From: Romanomermis culicivorax
Taxonomy: Eukaryota; Nematoda; Enoplea; Mermithida; Mermithidae
Length of the DNA stretch: 64,000 nucleotides
NCBI GenBank assembly: GCA_963922205.1
Contig: CAWUHX010000292.1
Coordinates: 62,001 to 126,000, forward strand
Direction: 5' to 3'
Shown: piece after piece, positions 33,801-44,989 of the stretch
Layout: every line of letters starts with the position of its first letter
Position numbering within the stretch: position 1 is the stretch's first letter
Made by a program: the position numbers and the translations under genes
The notes under the pieces: model-generated
The model's database searches: none
What the model was told of the DNA's origin: nothing
Seen by the model: the letters and a program-made list of their open reading frames with translations, nothing else

Positions 33801-36800
33801 TTTAACTAATATATCAAATTTATCTTCTTCTTTTCTAATTAAATAAAGTGGGGCGCAATAAATTGTTCGTTCTTGTTTTAATCAATTTAATTCGTTAATC
33901 ATATTTAACATAATCAGCAGTTTTAATTTACCTTTTTTACGTTTTAAATTATTTCTAACATCCATTTTTGATTAATCAATTTAATTCAATCGAAATTTGA
34001 AAAAAAGATTTAAAAATTTAATGTTTTAAATTTAAAATTTTACTCAAAATTTAGAATAAAAAATTTTTATTTAAACTTCAAATTTAAAACAATTTAAATT
34101 TAAATTTAAAATTTGATTAAAAATTTAATTTTAAATTTAAAAAAGCATAATTTAAAATTTTTAATTTAAAAATTTTATATTCAAAAATTTTAAATTCAGA
34201 GATTTTGAATTTAAAATTCAAAATATTAAAAATTTAAGAAATTCAAAAAAAATTTAAAAGATTTAAAAATTTCAAAATCTAAAATTTTAAAATTTGAGAA
34301 ATTTAAATTTAAAAGAAAGAAATAAATAATTTAATGGAAATTTAAATCGCCAGAAATAATTTTACGCGACGATGAATAACATTAGTTTACAGAAACTGAT
34401 TTAATAAAATCAGAATCTAAAAAAATATATATATTTCAAGACTGATACCACTCCTAAACTGAATTTTCCTATTGAATTTCACTAAACAGACGACATTTAC
34501 AACATATCGTGGTATTTAAAACGAGTTTCAATCAAATTTGGGGCAGACATCAGTTTAAAAACAGAACATCGACTGGGTAAACTGTCCATCATGGACGACC
34601 ACTCCTAGCTGAGTTTTCCTAGTGAATTTCATCAAACAGACATTTAAATAACATATTGAGGCTTTTAGAACAAGTTTCAATCGAATTTGGGGCAGATATC
34701 AGTTCAAAAATGGAAGAAAACTGACTGGGTGTCCGTCACGGACGAGAAATGACAGATGTTTAGAACATTTTCTAAATATCCGGGACATGGCCGTGCGCAA
34801 GGGGGGGCGGGGGGGCGGCCGCCCCCCCCCCCATTGAGGCAGTAACTCTAAACCGAAAACATGCGTTTTGGTGGACTGGTCAAAATCTCAAAATTTTCCG
34901 GCGCTACGCGCCGGTCATGGGTATAATTATAACTATATTCTATCAGGCGCAGCCGTTAGCATATCTACTTCGACTTACTAATTAATGATCAACAGTTTCT
35001 ATCAATCAAGTTAGCTCGTTTCATTTTCTAATCGTTTACAGTCAATTATGTCGCCGAAAATAGAGATTTTTCATCAAGTCTCTCAATTTTTTCTCTCGAT
35101 GATTGGAATTTTTTTAACGTTTGCAATCTGAACTTTTGCGTTTATTGAAGGTGGAAATTGAAGACATTACTCTAGAACGCGATTTCAAAACATTTGTTCA
35201 CGAATTATCTGATGGAGAGATTTATTTTTCAGCGTTTTAGAATACAAAAACCCGAAAATTTTTCCGGCGCTACGCGCCGGAATGGGAGGCAAATTACGCT
35301 TCATCAGTCTGATTTTAATTTATTTCCCAACGTTATGAAGGTTCATTTTTCAGCGTTTTAGAAAGTGAAAATCAAAAAATTTTTCCGGCGCTCGGCGCCG
35401 GACCATTCTATAGAACACCAATATATTCTTCATGAGCTCATTTTGACTAACATAACCAGAATTTTCTCAATTTTTTTCCTCATTTTTGCAGGTTTCTGAC
35501 TACAAATACAACAAAATGCTTGGGTATGCTCCTAAAATGCATAAAAAAGGATCCGTACCCACATTATAAGCGTTTTTAAAAATGTGGAAAATTTTTGGAA
35601 AATGAGGAAAAAAATTTCGGCTCCGGTTCTCATGTGGAAAAAATCTTAGAGGAAAAAAACGGTGATGCACACAGTATATCCGCGTAAGATCAACATTTTC
35701 TGGGGCTATTCAGTGAAAAAATCAAGTCCGCCCCCCATGAAAAAATCCTGCGCACGGCCCTGATCCGGGATATACTTTCCGTCACGGAACCGTGACGGAT
35801 CCGGGAAAATTTTTTGCGTTTTCACTTTGATGGAATCATGTGACTATTTTGATTGGTTCCGGAGATCCGTCACAGATCCGTAAACGCACCTTAAGACGTC
35901 ATATTTATTCAAAACAATTTTTAGAAATGAAGGTACGGCGGCAAGCATACATGCACGTGGGGGAGGGTGGGGGCGTTTTGAGCCCCAGCAGATTCTTGCT
36001 GACCCCCAGCAGATTTGGCTACCCCAGCAATGATCGAGAAGATGACGAAGGAAAATGGGCAAGAGGGAACAGAAAGTCGTCATAAAAATGGAAATGATGC
36101 TGTAGCTTACCAATGTTTTTAAACAAGGCATACTTGATTCCAAAGAAGTAACATTAAAACTTTAAGAAGTGCTGTCCAAGCAGACAATGTTAGCAGGCCT
36201 TTCCAAGAAATTTCTTTCCGTTATCAAGAACGAAAAAATTCTATTCCATCCCCTGTCGAGACTGAACCCCAGCAGAATTTTTATGCTGTACATGTATGGC
36301 TTTTACGTGCATGTACACTTTTTAATAAATATTTTTTACAATTACAATCTAATTTGTCATTATCTGGTTAGATCGGTGTCAATTTTGATTGGAAATAATA
36401 AAATGAGTGAATTTACTGACATCGACAACCACCGGTAAATTGTTTTTAGGAGCTAATCTCGGACCAATAATCCTTCCTGTCCCTTTCATCCCTACATTAT
36501 TATACAGGGTGAACCAAAAAAAGGCGACCGGTACTGACTTTCATAGCTTTCAAACGGTAAAGCTTTTTTAATGCGTTTTTCCTGCCGTCGATAGATAAGA
36601 CATCTAGCGTGAAAACTGCAAAGTTTCAGTCAGATTGCTCGTTAGAATCGAAAATACTAAACGTCGGTTTTCTTGCAAAAAATTTTTTGAAAAATTGACA
36701 AAATCAAAATGCTTTACAACAGAAACGTACAATATATCCAATCATGAGAACCATATAACAGCTGGAAACAACAAGAGAACCGTTTTAGTGTTTCCTACAT

Positions 36801-38781
36801 TCTGTTTCACCAATAACAATCGTTTTTCGATCTGATCAATGAAAAAATTAATTTTGTTTTGATTTTGCTATTTTTCAATTTCAAAACAGAAGCTCTTGAT
36901 TTTGGCGAATTTTTACCTCTATCGAAAAAGAAGTTAATGACTTTAAATTAGGTGCAACTTACAAATCTGGGTGACTTTTAAAGTATTATTATGTGTAAAA
37001 AGTTTCACAAAACTTTTCTCACAATAGGACAACTTTTACTTCCATTTCACAATTTTTACTTTTTGAAAAATGATCACTTTTACTAAATTTCTGTTTGTAC
37101 AGTAACCATAGATAGTACTAGGGGTATAAAATTTGGCTTTTATAGCAAAGATAAACATGGCATTCTAACGCAGCAATCCATATTAAGAAAGCTTTATCCG
37201 TTCAAAAGCTATGGAAGTCAGCACCGGTCGCTTTTTTTGGCTCACCCTGCATGTACAGGCAGGCCTGTAGGCAGGAGGGTTGGGTGGGCCATGGCCCCCG
37301 AATTGAGTTAAAAAATGTGTGCCCTCCGAAAAAAATCCTGGCTGCAGGCCTGTGTACAGGAGTGCGATTTTCAAAAGTGATTTACTGTAACGCGTAAAAA
37401 TAGCTTCATCTGCCGGTGTTTGAGATGCGTGTTAAAGCATTCGAAAAGACCGAAAACGACTTCAACGTAGGATGTGAATGTGCGAATATGCCAAAAATTT
37501 CTGCGAAAAAAAGCTGGCACATTTCAAATTAAAATTCCATTCCTCTGAATTAAATGATGCGTTTATGCCAAGACCAAGTTGACTTGACAGATAATCAGAA
37601 GCAGAGCACGATTGTACAATGGAGGCCTTAAATTTCTGCTGGTTTATTTTCCGTTTTGTTCATTGTTTTGTACGTACTTGGTTGGCTCACATTTTTCATA
37701 AAAAATTATGATTTATTTTACACGTTAAAGCTGTTCGATATTGAAAAATGACTAGGAAGAATATACTTTCAGGAGTCTGGCGGCTTCAATGTGCTCATCG
37801 TAAACAAAAACATCGACGCTATAATCTCCGATTTTTTCATCCAAGTCTTTTTCGTACGAATAAGTGACGGTAACTTCGCTGGCAATATCAATTTTAGTCA
37901 AGTCAAAAGCTCTAGAAACCAAAATTCTCATTTTTGACACCCCAGCATGTCGCACACAATCTGACTTTGTCTTCAGCATTCTTCCGCTTGAAATTCGTGT
38001 ACCATCCCAAACTCGGATTACGGTAGAATTTTTATATGTCAGAAAAACGCCCACTACTTGGACGACAACGGTTAGGTAATCGCCCAAACGCGAGAAGTCA
38101 CATAAATCGTCCGTTAATTTGAAGAGACCGCAATGCTTTTCCTTTTCCAGATTTTCGTCGACCCATATGCGTAAATTTCTACACCAAACATGAAACAAAA
38201 TACCATTGATAATTGTTTAACAACCTGAATACTTGTCTCAAGATTTTGACCCACCTGGATGTATGAAGAAACTATTACCTTACTACACTGTTATCATTTT
38301 CTACGTGGGTGAAATTACTGCTCGTTGATTTCGGCTGCATACTATCACCAGGTTTTCCACTCCATAATAAAAATTGAAAACCGAGTCGACCAACGCTGCC
38401 GCTGATTAGCTTGTCGCCTTCGTAAGTGGCCCTGTGCATCCTTATTACGTCGTATTGTTCGACTAAGTCGATCGTCGAAACACCGTAAATATCGGCTCTG
38501 AAGGCATTGTCGAAACCGATCGACGGGTCCGTCAGCCATAAAGATAAACGAGAATTCGCTAAAATTTCGCAATGAAACCTGCATCAAAAGTTGGTACAAT
38601 CTACATAATTAATTGGCTTACCCGAATTAAGGTTTTTCTTCTCTGAACGTTTGACAACAGCAAAAAAGTAATTTTTGTCACCACATACCAAATCGTGCAA
38701 TTTCGTATACGTATAATTGCCGGCTTTCTGGTTCAACATAATATGCCCATGAATATAACCGTGGGAAGAATCAAAGGTCAT
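27619..38781 (-). CDS. pot1: POT1-like telomere end-binding protein, eight exons
   Basis: Exons on the minus strand: 38781-38622, 38558-38279, 38178-37767, 33487-33324, 33255-33108, 33013-32899, 31623-31445, 27879-27619. Every intron starts GT and ends AG, all phases fit, and the joined frame is 572 codons plus stop, similar to vertebrate POT1 (about 630). Exons 1-2 encode the first OB fold (YTYTKLHDLV, FFAVVK, LWLTDPS, YDVIRMHRATYEGDKLISGS). Exons 3-4 encode the second (VVVQVVGVF, VIRVWDGT, VDVFVYDEHIEAARLLK, LTLHGSMKANASIKYRRGIW), matching the order of landmarks in POT1. Exons 5-8 form a polar C-terminal part without a recognisable third OB fold. POT1 binds single-stranded telomeric DNA and protects chromosome ends. 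Exon 8 placement is the least certain. Introns 3 and 7 exceed 3.5 kb and hold transposons. Confidence 0.85.
28949..29320. mobile_element. hAT-like MITE copy in POT1-like intron 7
   Basis: It starts CATACATGCACATGGGGG and follows the element at 35946-36298 along its length (the CATCATTGATCAAGA..., AAATGATGCTGTAG and TTCCAAAGAAGTAACATTAA blocks). No target duplication can be recognised. Confidence 0.6.
30076..30205 (+). pseudogene. hAT transposase C-terminal fossil
   Basis: The sequence SSESLFSTNGIICPDIRTRL, then KLEMLVYLSKNLRII after a one-base shift, matches the hAT dimerisation-domain pattern (SER-FS-aG, R-rL, LvfL-kNL). The frame is broken at ACTTGA (about 30159). It lies in intron 7 of the POT1-like gene on the opposite strand. 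Confidence 0.7.
30772..31190. mobile_element. Diverged relative of the 15752 hAT MITE
   Basis: It follows 15752-16160 in order: AGGAGGGAAGTGCTA, ATATGGCTAGCCATA, AAAAATGTCAATTTTTG, GCACTTCGC, the CATTGTTCGGACTTTTT block and GAAGCTC near the end. The ends are eroded. Confidence 0.7.
31445..31623 (-). CDS. pot1: POT1-like exon 7
   Basis: Bounded by ATTTTCAG and GTAAGT. Joins exon 6 in phase 1 and ends in phase 0. Ser/Lys-rich then acidic (SSFEEEVYCTP). No domain is seen. Confidence 0.65.
32899..33487 (-). CDS. pot1: POT1-like exons 4-6
   Basis: Exon 4 (33487-33324) completes the second OB fold with AFDFVMLGNIHAYHRRTSS and YRRGIW, and follows TTTAG. Exon 5 (33255-33108) and exon 6 (33013-32899) are polar. 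Exon 6 has FLSVIEIVDPSAYEKIQQIA. Introns 4 and 5 are short (68 and 94 nt). Confidence 0.8.
33548..35891. mobile_element. PIF/Harbinger-like element, 2.3 kb, in POT1-like intron 3
   Basis: TIRs AGGTGCGTTTA...TAAACGCACCT are flanked by TAA on both sides (33545-33547 and 35892-35894). A 3-bp TWA duplication is typical of PIF/Harbinger. Subterminal GATCCGTGACGGAT palindromes occur at both ends. The interior at 33790-34330 is extremely AT-rich (AATTTAAA words). A hAT element is nested within it. Confidence 0.75.
34786..35762. mobile_element. hAT element, 977 bp, nested in the Harbinger-like element
   Basis: Perfect 8-bp target duplication ATCCGGGA (34778-34785 and 35763-35770). TIRs CA(T/G)GGCCGTGCGCA. 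Near the left end GGGGGCGGCCGCCCCC forms a palindrome. The interior contains three CCGGCGC-type hairpins (about 34893, 35265, 35387). Diverged inverted copies occur at 1957-2390 and 46890-47158. No transposase is present. Confidence 0.9.
35946..36298. mobile_element. hAT-like MITE, 353 bp
   Basis: Ends CATACATGCACGTGGGGG and CTGTACATGTATG are imperfect TIRs. Contains repeated CCCCAGCAGA words. Same family as 28949-29320; its ends also match the outer element at 44525-44989. Flanking duplications are not convincing. Confidence 0.6.
36505..37249. mobile_element. Mariner-like non-autonomous element, 745 bp
   Basis: Inverted repeats of about 60 bp begin CAGGGTGAACCAAAAAAAGG and include GCGACCGGTACTGACTTTCA. 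Left flank is TA, right flank CA. CAGGGTG termini and TA duplication fit Tc1/mariner. No transposase frame is seen between the repeats. Confidence 0.8.
37767..38781 (-). CDS. pot1: POT1-like exons 1-3 (OB1 and start of OB2)
   Basis: Exon 1 (38781-38622) starts at the first ATG of the frame. Intron 1 is 63 nt and ends AAATTTTAG, the nematode-type acceptor. An alternative acceptor 21 nt upstream (GATGCAG) would give a stop. Intron 2 is 100 nt. Exon 3 ends at CTGAAA before GTATATTC. Without that splice the frame stops at 37752. Exon 3 carries VWDGT and VFVYDEH. Confidence 0.85.
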
Positions 38782-40369
38782 ATGTAAGTAATGATCTCAT
38801 AATAAAGCTATAAAATTTTATGTTTTCAGCGAACAAAATGTCTAAAAAACGAGGAAATTAAGCCTTTGTCTAGTCAAAAAAGTTGTACCATTTAGCATAG
38901 AAGCCCAACATTTTTTTGCCATTTCAAATTTTTGTAGAAAAACTTTTCTTTCACGGTGATTATCAAAATTTGCTCCAAACCTCGATTTTCGACTTCTTTA
39001 GGGTGAATGCAGATCAAATCAGACGGAAACTCCTCATGGCAAAACAAACAAAGGCTGATGCAAAATTACAAATATGGAACATTTGGCCAAAAAGTATCGT
39101 CTGATCAAAGTTGTGCACACCAAAATCAAGGGTAAATGTCCTTCCGTTGACATACAGTACAGCCTATGCATAATTTAGGCCTAAACAATGAACTAAGAAC
39201 TCACCACTGCATTTTCGTTAACCTAAGCACGGCCTAAGCATATAAAAAATTTTCTTCTTTGTCCCATTTATATTTTGAAATTTCGAGCTAAGAAAATTAA
39301 ATATCCTACAGTAACAATAAATTCAGAATATTGAACTCACATTCTATAAAATTTTGATGATGATTTGAATGTCATTCCGTATGACGGCCATAATACTCTA
39401 CAAAAAAATTAGCCCCTAAGTTTTTGTCTGTGAACAAACTATAGCAAATTCGGCTCATGTACAAAATGTGTGCTTGCATGATGGATACATAGAATACGGG
39501 TTGACTTATATATCTTTTGATTGATTTTATATCTTTATTTATATATCATAAAAATACGATTCTTTCCTACTTCGTAGTGAATAGACACCAATACGTATCG
39601 AGAAGATCGACTGATGTGAAAAAACAGTTTCCGAGTGATTTTACAAAAAAAAACAAAAACCAAAGTCTCGCCAACCCCGATCATTGAATTACGAAATTTA
39701 GGGTTAAAAACTACTCGCAATTTTCAGTTATGTTTTCAATGGAAAAACTTCCTTCTGCCATTACCAATTTTTTTGGTCTCTTGTGTCAACTGGCACAAAA
39801 GCCCGTGCACAAAAAACACTGCTGCAAAACAATATTTCTTCTATCAAAAACTGGAAAATGCGCGCTTAAACAGTAATTTAGCTCATACCTGTGAGAGGGA
39901 TGAACAATTGAGCACACGACAAAAGCCAATTTTAGAGGGAGGGAGTAGCCAACATTCCGAAGCTTTCGGGGAGGGTCAGCAGGTGCCGAAAAACGCGTTT
40001 TATAGACCAAAAAATAAATGAAACACGCCCCTAATCAATGAATTTTGGCTTCAAAAATGGTATACTCAGCACTATTTCGGCGTCGTAAATTTTCGCTCTT
40101 GAAGCGATTTTCGCTCTAAAAATCGTTTCCGACCAAATAGATATTTTTTGTCCATTTCCGGCCGGCTGGGGGCGGGGGGTAGCGGTCGACAACTGAAAGT
40201 CAAGGTAGGGAGTCGTCGACAACTGCTTATACGATTAAAAATTTGGGGAGGGACCATTCACCCAATCCCCTCCCATTAACGGGTATGATTTAGCTGAAAA
40301 AACATCAAGAATTACAAGTCATTCGATATCTGGAGCGAAGCGTCGAAAAAATTTAAGTATTTTCGATTT
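38782..40369. other. Upstream region of the POT1-like gene, no other gene
   Basis: It should hold the promoter of the minus-strand POT1-like gene, but no core element can be singled out. A word palindrome (GTGTCAACTGGCACA and GTGCACAAAAAACACTG) lies at about 39783-39830. Confidence 0.4.
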
Positions 40370-40495
40370 TAGCACGCATAAAAATGCATCTCTGGACAGG
40401 AAACCCTACAGCATAATCAAAAAGGCAGTCAGGCTTTCGGTAGCATTGTGCAACTTGCAGAAAAAATTTGGTCGCTGTGTGCAAACCCTGTGTCT
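40370..40495 (-). repeat. Inverted copy of the hAT-like end at 2698-2850
   Basis: On the minus strand it reads CAGGGTTTGCACACAGCGAC and follows 2698-2850 through CTGCCTTTTTGATTA and TAGGGTTTCCTGTCC to ATGCATTTTTATGC. It is an isolated terminal fragment. Confidence 0.6.
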
Positions 40496-41049
40496 AGGTG
40501 AGTCACTGTTTTCTTTTTTCGCACGGACTCTTTCTTCATTTCGTGAAAGAGGTCAAAATTTTTTTCATCTTCGATAAGTCATTTTGTCCAGTCTTTTAAT
40601 TGTTCACAACAGCTTATTTCTGAAGCCGGTAATTTACCAAAGATTAGAAAAATTAAATTTTTGAAGTTCTGGACCATCAGATTTTAAGGTAATGATAACA
40701 AAACAAAAACAAGATGGTTTTTGAATTATCTGACTAATTAAAATAAATGATTAGAAAAAAGTTCAGTCACAGATATTTTTGTTGTCATTGTATTGGATTT
40801 GCATATCTTTGATGCCGGCGCGAAGCACGAAAAATTTTTTTGGACATTCATATTAACGAATCTAACTTGGCTAAATTATTTTTCGTCACGAACTGCCGGA
40901 ACAATAATTTAGCCAATCATCGTGTTCAGAAAATTATGCTGAGCGTTTTTCATCTATTCTGAATTAGCGGAAACGATTCCTGATGGCATGGAATGCTGCT
41001 GAAGATTGACCGATTTCAATAAAATTAACATAAATGAACAATAATAACA

Positions 41050-41355
41050 TTTACCATAGGTTAGCTCAAGGCTTGGGCTGCGAGTCAGACTTGGGCTTAG
41101 GCTCAGCTTTAGACCTGGGCTTAGGCCAGAGTGCCCCATAGGGAGGGGTATGATGGGGGTATTACTCCTATCTGAACCCCCAAAAATAGATTACTGGGTG
41201 TCTAATTTTTGGAAAAATGGCTTTTTAGTGGAAATTTAGCTACACTACCCCCACAAAATTTTAAATTTACCCCCACCTGAAAATCTGACCTTGGTGACCT
41301 CTGGCAGGTTTAGGCTCAGGACTAGACTAAGGGTCAGGCTTAGGCTTAGACTAAA
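41050..41355. repeat. Degenerate TTAGGC-like tracts flanking a repeat
   Basis: Two stretches (41060-41130 and 41305-41355) are full of GGCTTAGGCT, GGGCTTAGGC and GTCAGGCTTAGGC words, which read as decayed TTAGGC arrays. Between them sits the dispersed repeat 41140-41305. Confidence 0.5.
41140..41305. repeat. Dispersed repeat, copy 1 of 3
   Basis: Begins CCCATAGGGAGGGGTATGA, contains GGTATTACTCCTA and ACCCCCACA, ends CTGACCTTGGTGACCTCTG. Copies at 46066-46232 (full) and 47290-47402 (partial). Confidence 0.75.
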
Positions 41356-41359
41356 GCTA

Positions 41360-44284
41360 TTTCGTGATTTTTAAAGAGGAAGCAGTTGATTATGGTAAAA
41401 AATTTGGGCACTTAGCGACCCCTGAATTTTCTTATACTTAGAACTTAGATAGAAAGATTTTTCGGGTGGATGTAAACCTGCGCGTGTTCCTTACAGGTTG
41501 AAAAGCCTGCTAACTTATAATGCCTATTCATATGCGCTGTATATACGGTATATACGTATACGGTACATGTTAAAAAACTTGGAAAAAATTGAGGGGTCGC
41601 TATTTGCACAATTTTCACTAATTAAAAAACTTTCATATTTTTCTTGAACTTGCTTTCTGCTGATTTTTTCATCTGCATTAATGATGAGCTGTCGAAAAAC
41701 GTTCATTTTGTTGAGTTTTAGACTTCGTTGCTAAAAAAATTTTCCGCCCTCTAACTTTTATTTCCGGGACGAATGATCAAATTCTTAGGTCAGTTTAATC
41801 ATTTTCCATGCTCCAGCAAAATCATATTTGAAACATACAAGTGAAATTCAATAATTAGACAAACAATCCAAAATTTGGATTCTTCAACCAACAAGAACTT
41901 CTGTCATTAACCCATACTGATAATGTTTCAATCATTTTTCAAACGCAAAAAGTATTCACAAAATTTAGAAATTTTTACAGATGGCGAAAAGATTGTGAAA
42001 ATAATCGGAAAAAATCTTGATTTTAACACTTCTTAACACCTCAACCTTCAACACAATGGCTTCAACATAATACTTCAACACAATGGCAATGGCTAGATGG
42101 ACTCGAGTCCATTTAGCCAAAACGCACGAAATGGCTAAATGGACTCGTGTCCATCTCATACCTGGACAAACCCTGCCGGTTCATCTGGTATCAGCCACCC
42201 GAAAAATTGGTTGGTTTCCGAATCCTTTTGGTGGTTGTCATGCTGAACAAGGGTGGCGAACCAGACGCATAGTACATTTACCTTTAGAAGATGGGCATAA
42301 TTCAATCAAGGTTGATTTTTGAGCAAAATTTAGAGTCTACACATTTTTTGGCATACCAGCCTATAAAGTCAGAAGAAAAAATTATGTTTGGCGAATCTGG
42401 AAAATTCTGAGAACTTGGAAAAACGCATTTTTGTGCATTTTAGAAAGCCAAAATATCAAAATTCTCCGGTGCATAGCACAGGTGTTCATTTATCAGATTC
42501 GGCTCAAGCACAACATAGAAGTCTAGTCTCAACAACAGCTAGTTAGATCCTCCTGCTGATCTTATTAATATATTTTCGTACTTTGTGAGCATTATGAATT
42601 ATGGTAGTTATGAGCAGATTAAAACATAAAAAATTATTGTGATGAAAATTTTGCAGTCTGCTTTGTATAGACCTTTAACCATTTTACGAATAACCCGGCT
42701 CGGACTCACAGTTACTTAATAGTTTTTCAGTCAAAAAATATCGATGCATCCGACAAATTCACGTATGAGTAAGGAGCGTTCCTATCTCTAACGTATTTCA
42801 TATATTTCTAGCATGCTAGACGAATGACAGAGAAACCAGTCTCAACTCATTTGGTATCAGAGTCAAGAGTTGCATAGAGTTGAACCATATATGTAACTGA
42901 GCTCCGAGGTCTAGATGGATAAATCGACTTTTGTATGGGTGCAGCCATCGATAATCCAAAATTTCGGGGGTCATTGAAGAAAAAAATTCGAAGTATGTAA
43001 GCAATGGTCGCCTAAAAAATAAAATAATGTCCAAAATGCTTTTCTTGATGCATTTTTCAGATTTTTCTTGAGTTGCAAAAGAAGGATTGATCAATGATAT
43101 TCCCGTATATGTTACATGCCTGGAAAATTTAAAATTTCTAGCCTTTGAAATGCACCAAAATGTTTCTTTTATGAATTTTAAGTTTTCACCGCGTCAATCT
43201 GGAGTTTTAAAAGATATTTTTGGAATATGACTGGCGAGGAGCATTGGAAACATTTGAAGTTCGGGCCTCCTCGAATACATGCCGAATCAAAATTATGCTT
43301 CATTTTCATATCGATGCACTTGGATGACTTCTTTGAAGGATAGTTCTATCTTGCATTGTAGTAATGTATAAATTTGCTTCAAGGACATGTGTTAGAAAAT
43401 TTGAGATCTTGACCTAATAAAATGCATGAAAAGCTCTTTTTTGTTTAAAGAATTTTTGAACCTCACTTAAAGTCACTTTTGAACTGTTTTATATTGTAAC
43501 AAACAATGCTCAGTTCGACACATAATCAGCACGCAGTGCTAAAAACTTTGGGCTTGAAATTACCTGGTCAGGAAATTACGGCAAAACAAAATCAAAATAT
43601 ACTAAAATCAAAAAACACCAGAAAATTTTCGGAACCTACTGTATAATTCGACGGATTGGTTCATCCACTACTTCCTCAGATTGTGCTTTTTGGATAAAAA
43701 ATTTTCGGGAAAATGTTGGGGTTTTGACATTAAAAATGCGAATTTTGGTGCATGCTAAAGGGTCAAATTGTCAATTTTTCCAGTTTTTTTGTGACTGTTT
43801 CAAACATGGAGCCGAACACGAATTCAGAAGCACCATAGAAGTAATTTTCAGGAATTCTGTGTCTGAAGTTTTTGAAACTTATGAAAGTATTAGTATATTT
43901 TTTAATTTATAAAATGATAAAGAAATGTTGAACAGAAAATTTGGACCTCACGTTTGTTTAATAAGTTATTCAGAAACTGATTTTCCAAAATGAAACTGCA
44001 TTCTTCAATACTACGCACTTTTGTGCTTATATAAGATCATGAACTCGACTGTAATCTGGAAGAAGGTTTGTGCAAAATTCGCACATAATCCTGGTTTTCT
44101 TCTAGTTTACAAAAATTTTACTTCGCAAAAAATGTTTCTGCTGATATTTGTACGTGTCAAAGAGACTTGCACTTTTACCCGTTTGGCCATTTGGCGAAAG
44201 AGGTCAAAATTTTTTTCGCCATTTTCGCCATGTTGTTTTTTCGCTTAAAGATGCCACCATATACTTTAGTTATACACTTTTAAG
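41360..44284. other. AT-rich non-coding DNA
   Basis: No gene is supported. Two near-palindromes are at 42091-42118 and 42133-42156 (GGCTAGATGGACTCGAGTCC and its variant). A short open stretch to 42322 follows them but shows no family. Confidence 0.4.
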
Positions 44285-44524
44285 CTTTTCAGAACATATT
44301 CATGCTTCGGCAGTCAGTAATTTACCAAAAATGAAGAAAAAACAGAAATTTTGACTTTTGGGTCAGATTATGATAAGAATATATTGAAATAAATAGTGGC
44401 GAAGAGCCAAAGCGAGGAAAACCTACATTGCATCGAAATTTGGGTGCTGACACATTAGTGCTAAGCCAAATTGAAGAATAATAGACTGCATTTGGAAAAA
44501 TTTTCGGACTCTGATACTCTAGAA

Positions 44525-44989
44525 CATACATGCACATAGGGGGGGTAGGAGGGGGTAAACCCCCATACCTGAGACCCTGGCATACCTGTACTTGGGGGGG
44601 GGGAGGGTTGGGGGGGGGGACCCCCCAACTTGGCCAACCCTGTACCCAAAATCATTTCCCCCCCAACCCCCCCCCCAGTTTGGAAAAAAAAAATTTCAAA
44701 AAAGTGTATGTTTTTTGGCCTTTTTTGGGAAAAATTTCGACTTTTTCCTACCCCCCCCCCCCCCCAACTGGTCGGAGGTCTTACAGGTATGGACCCTGGC
44801 CCAAAAAAATCGTCAAACACCCCCCTGAACCCTTTTCAAGACAACTTTTTTGATAATTTTTGTGCATATTTTGTATGAAAAGCAAGCTTTAAGAACTTTT
44901 TTTTGTTTTTTTGCTCACCTACCCCCTACCTCCCTCGAGAAAAAGTCCAAAGACCCTCTACCCTAGAAAATTCTTGCCGTGCATGTCTG
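44525..44989. mobile_element. hAT MITE containing another MITE
   Basis: Perfect 8-bp duplication CTCTAGAA (44517-44524 and 44990-44997). Ends CATACATGCAC and GTGCATGTCTG. Same family as 28949-29320 and 35946-36298. The uninterrupted host sequence can be compared with 50110-50135 in the sister repeat. Confidence 0.85.
44581..44791. mobile_element. Poly-G hAT-type MITE, 211 bp
   Basis: Perfect 8-bp duplication GACCCTGG (44573-44580 and 44792-44799). TIRs CATACCTGTA. Inside are runs of 9-15 G or C at both ends and the CCAAACTGGG block (inverted), matching the tandem units at 8338-8710. It sits inside the element 44525-44989. Confidence 0.85.

Noticed and set aside
36635-36835. Open frame inside the 745-bp TIR element as a transposase
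   Set aside because: Only 66 codons, no DDE or helix-turn-helix pattern; the element is too short to encode a transposase.
37752-37766. Stop codon after VYSS as the end of a short POT1-like protein
   Set aside because: GTATATTC is a usable donor, and the second OB fold is completed in phase by the exon at 33487, including the LHG and YRRG landmarks. A short isoform cannot be excluded.
42083-42322. 79-codon frame with WTRVHL repeats
   Set aside because: The first part is translated palindromic repeat. The remainder has no recognisable motif and no splice-consistent neighbours.
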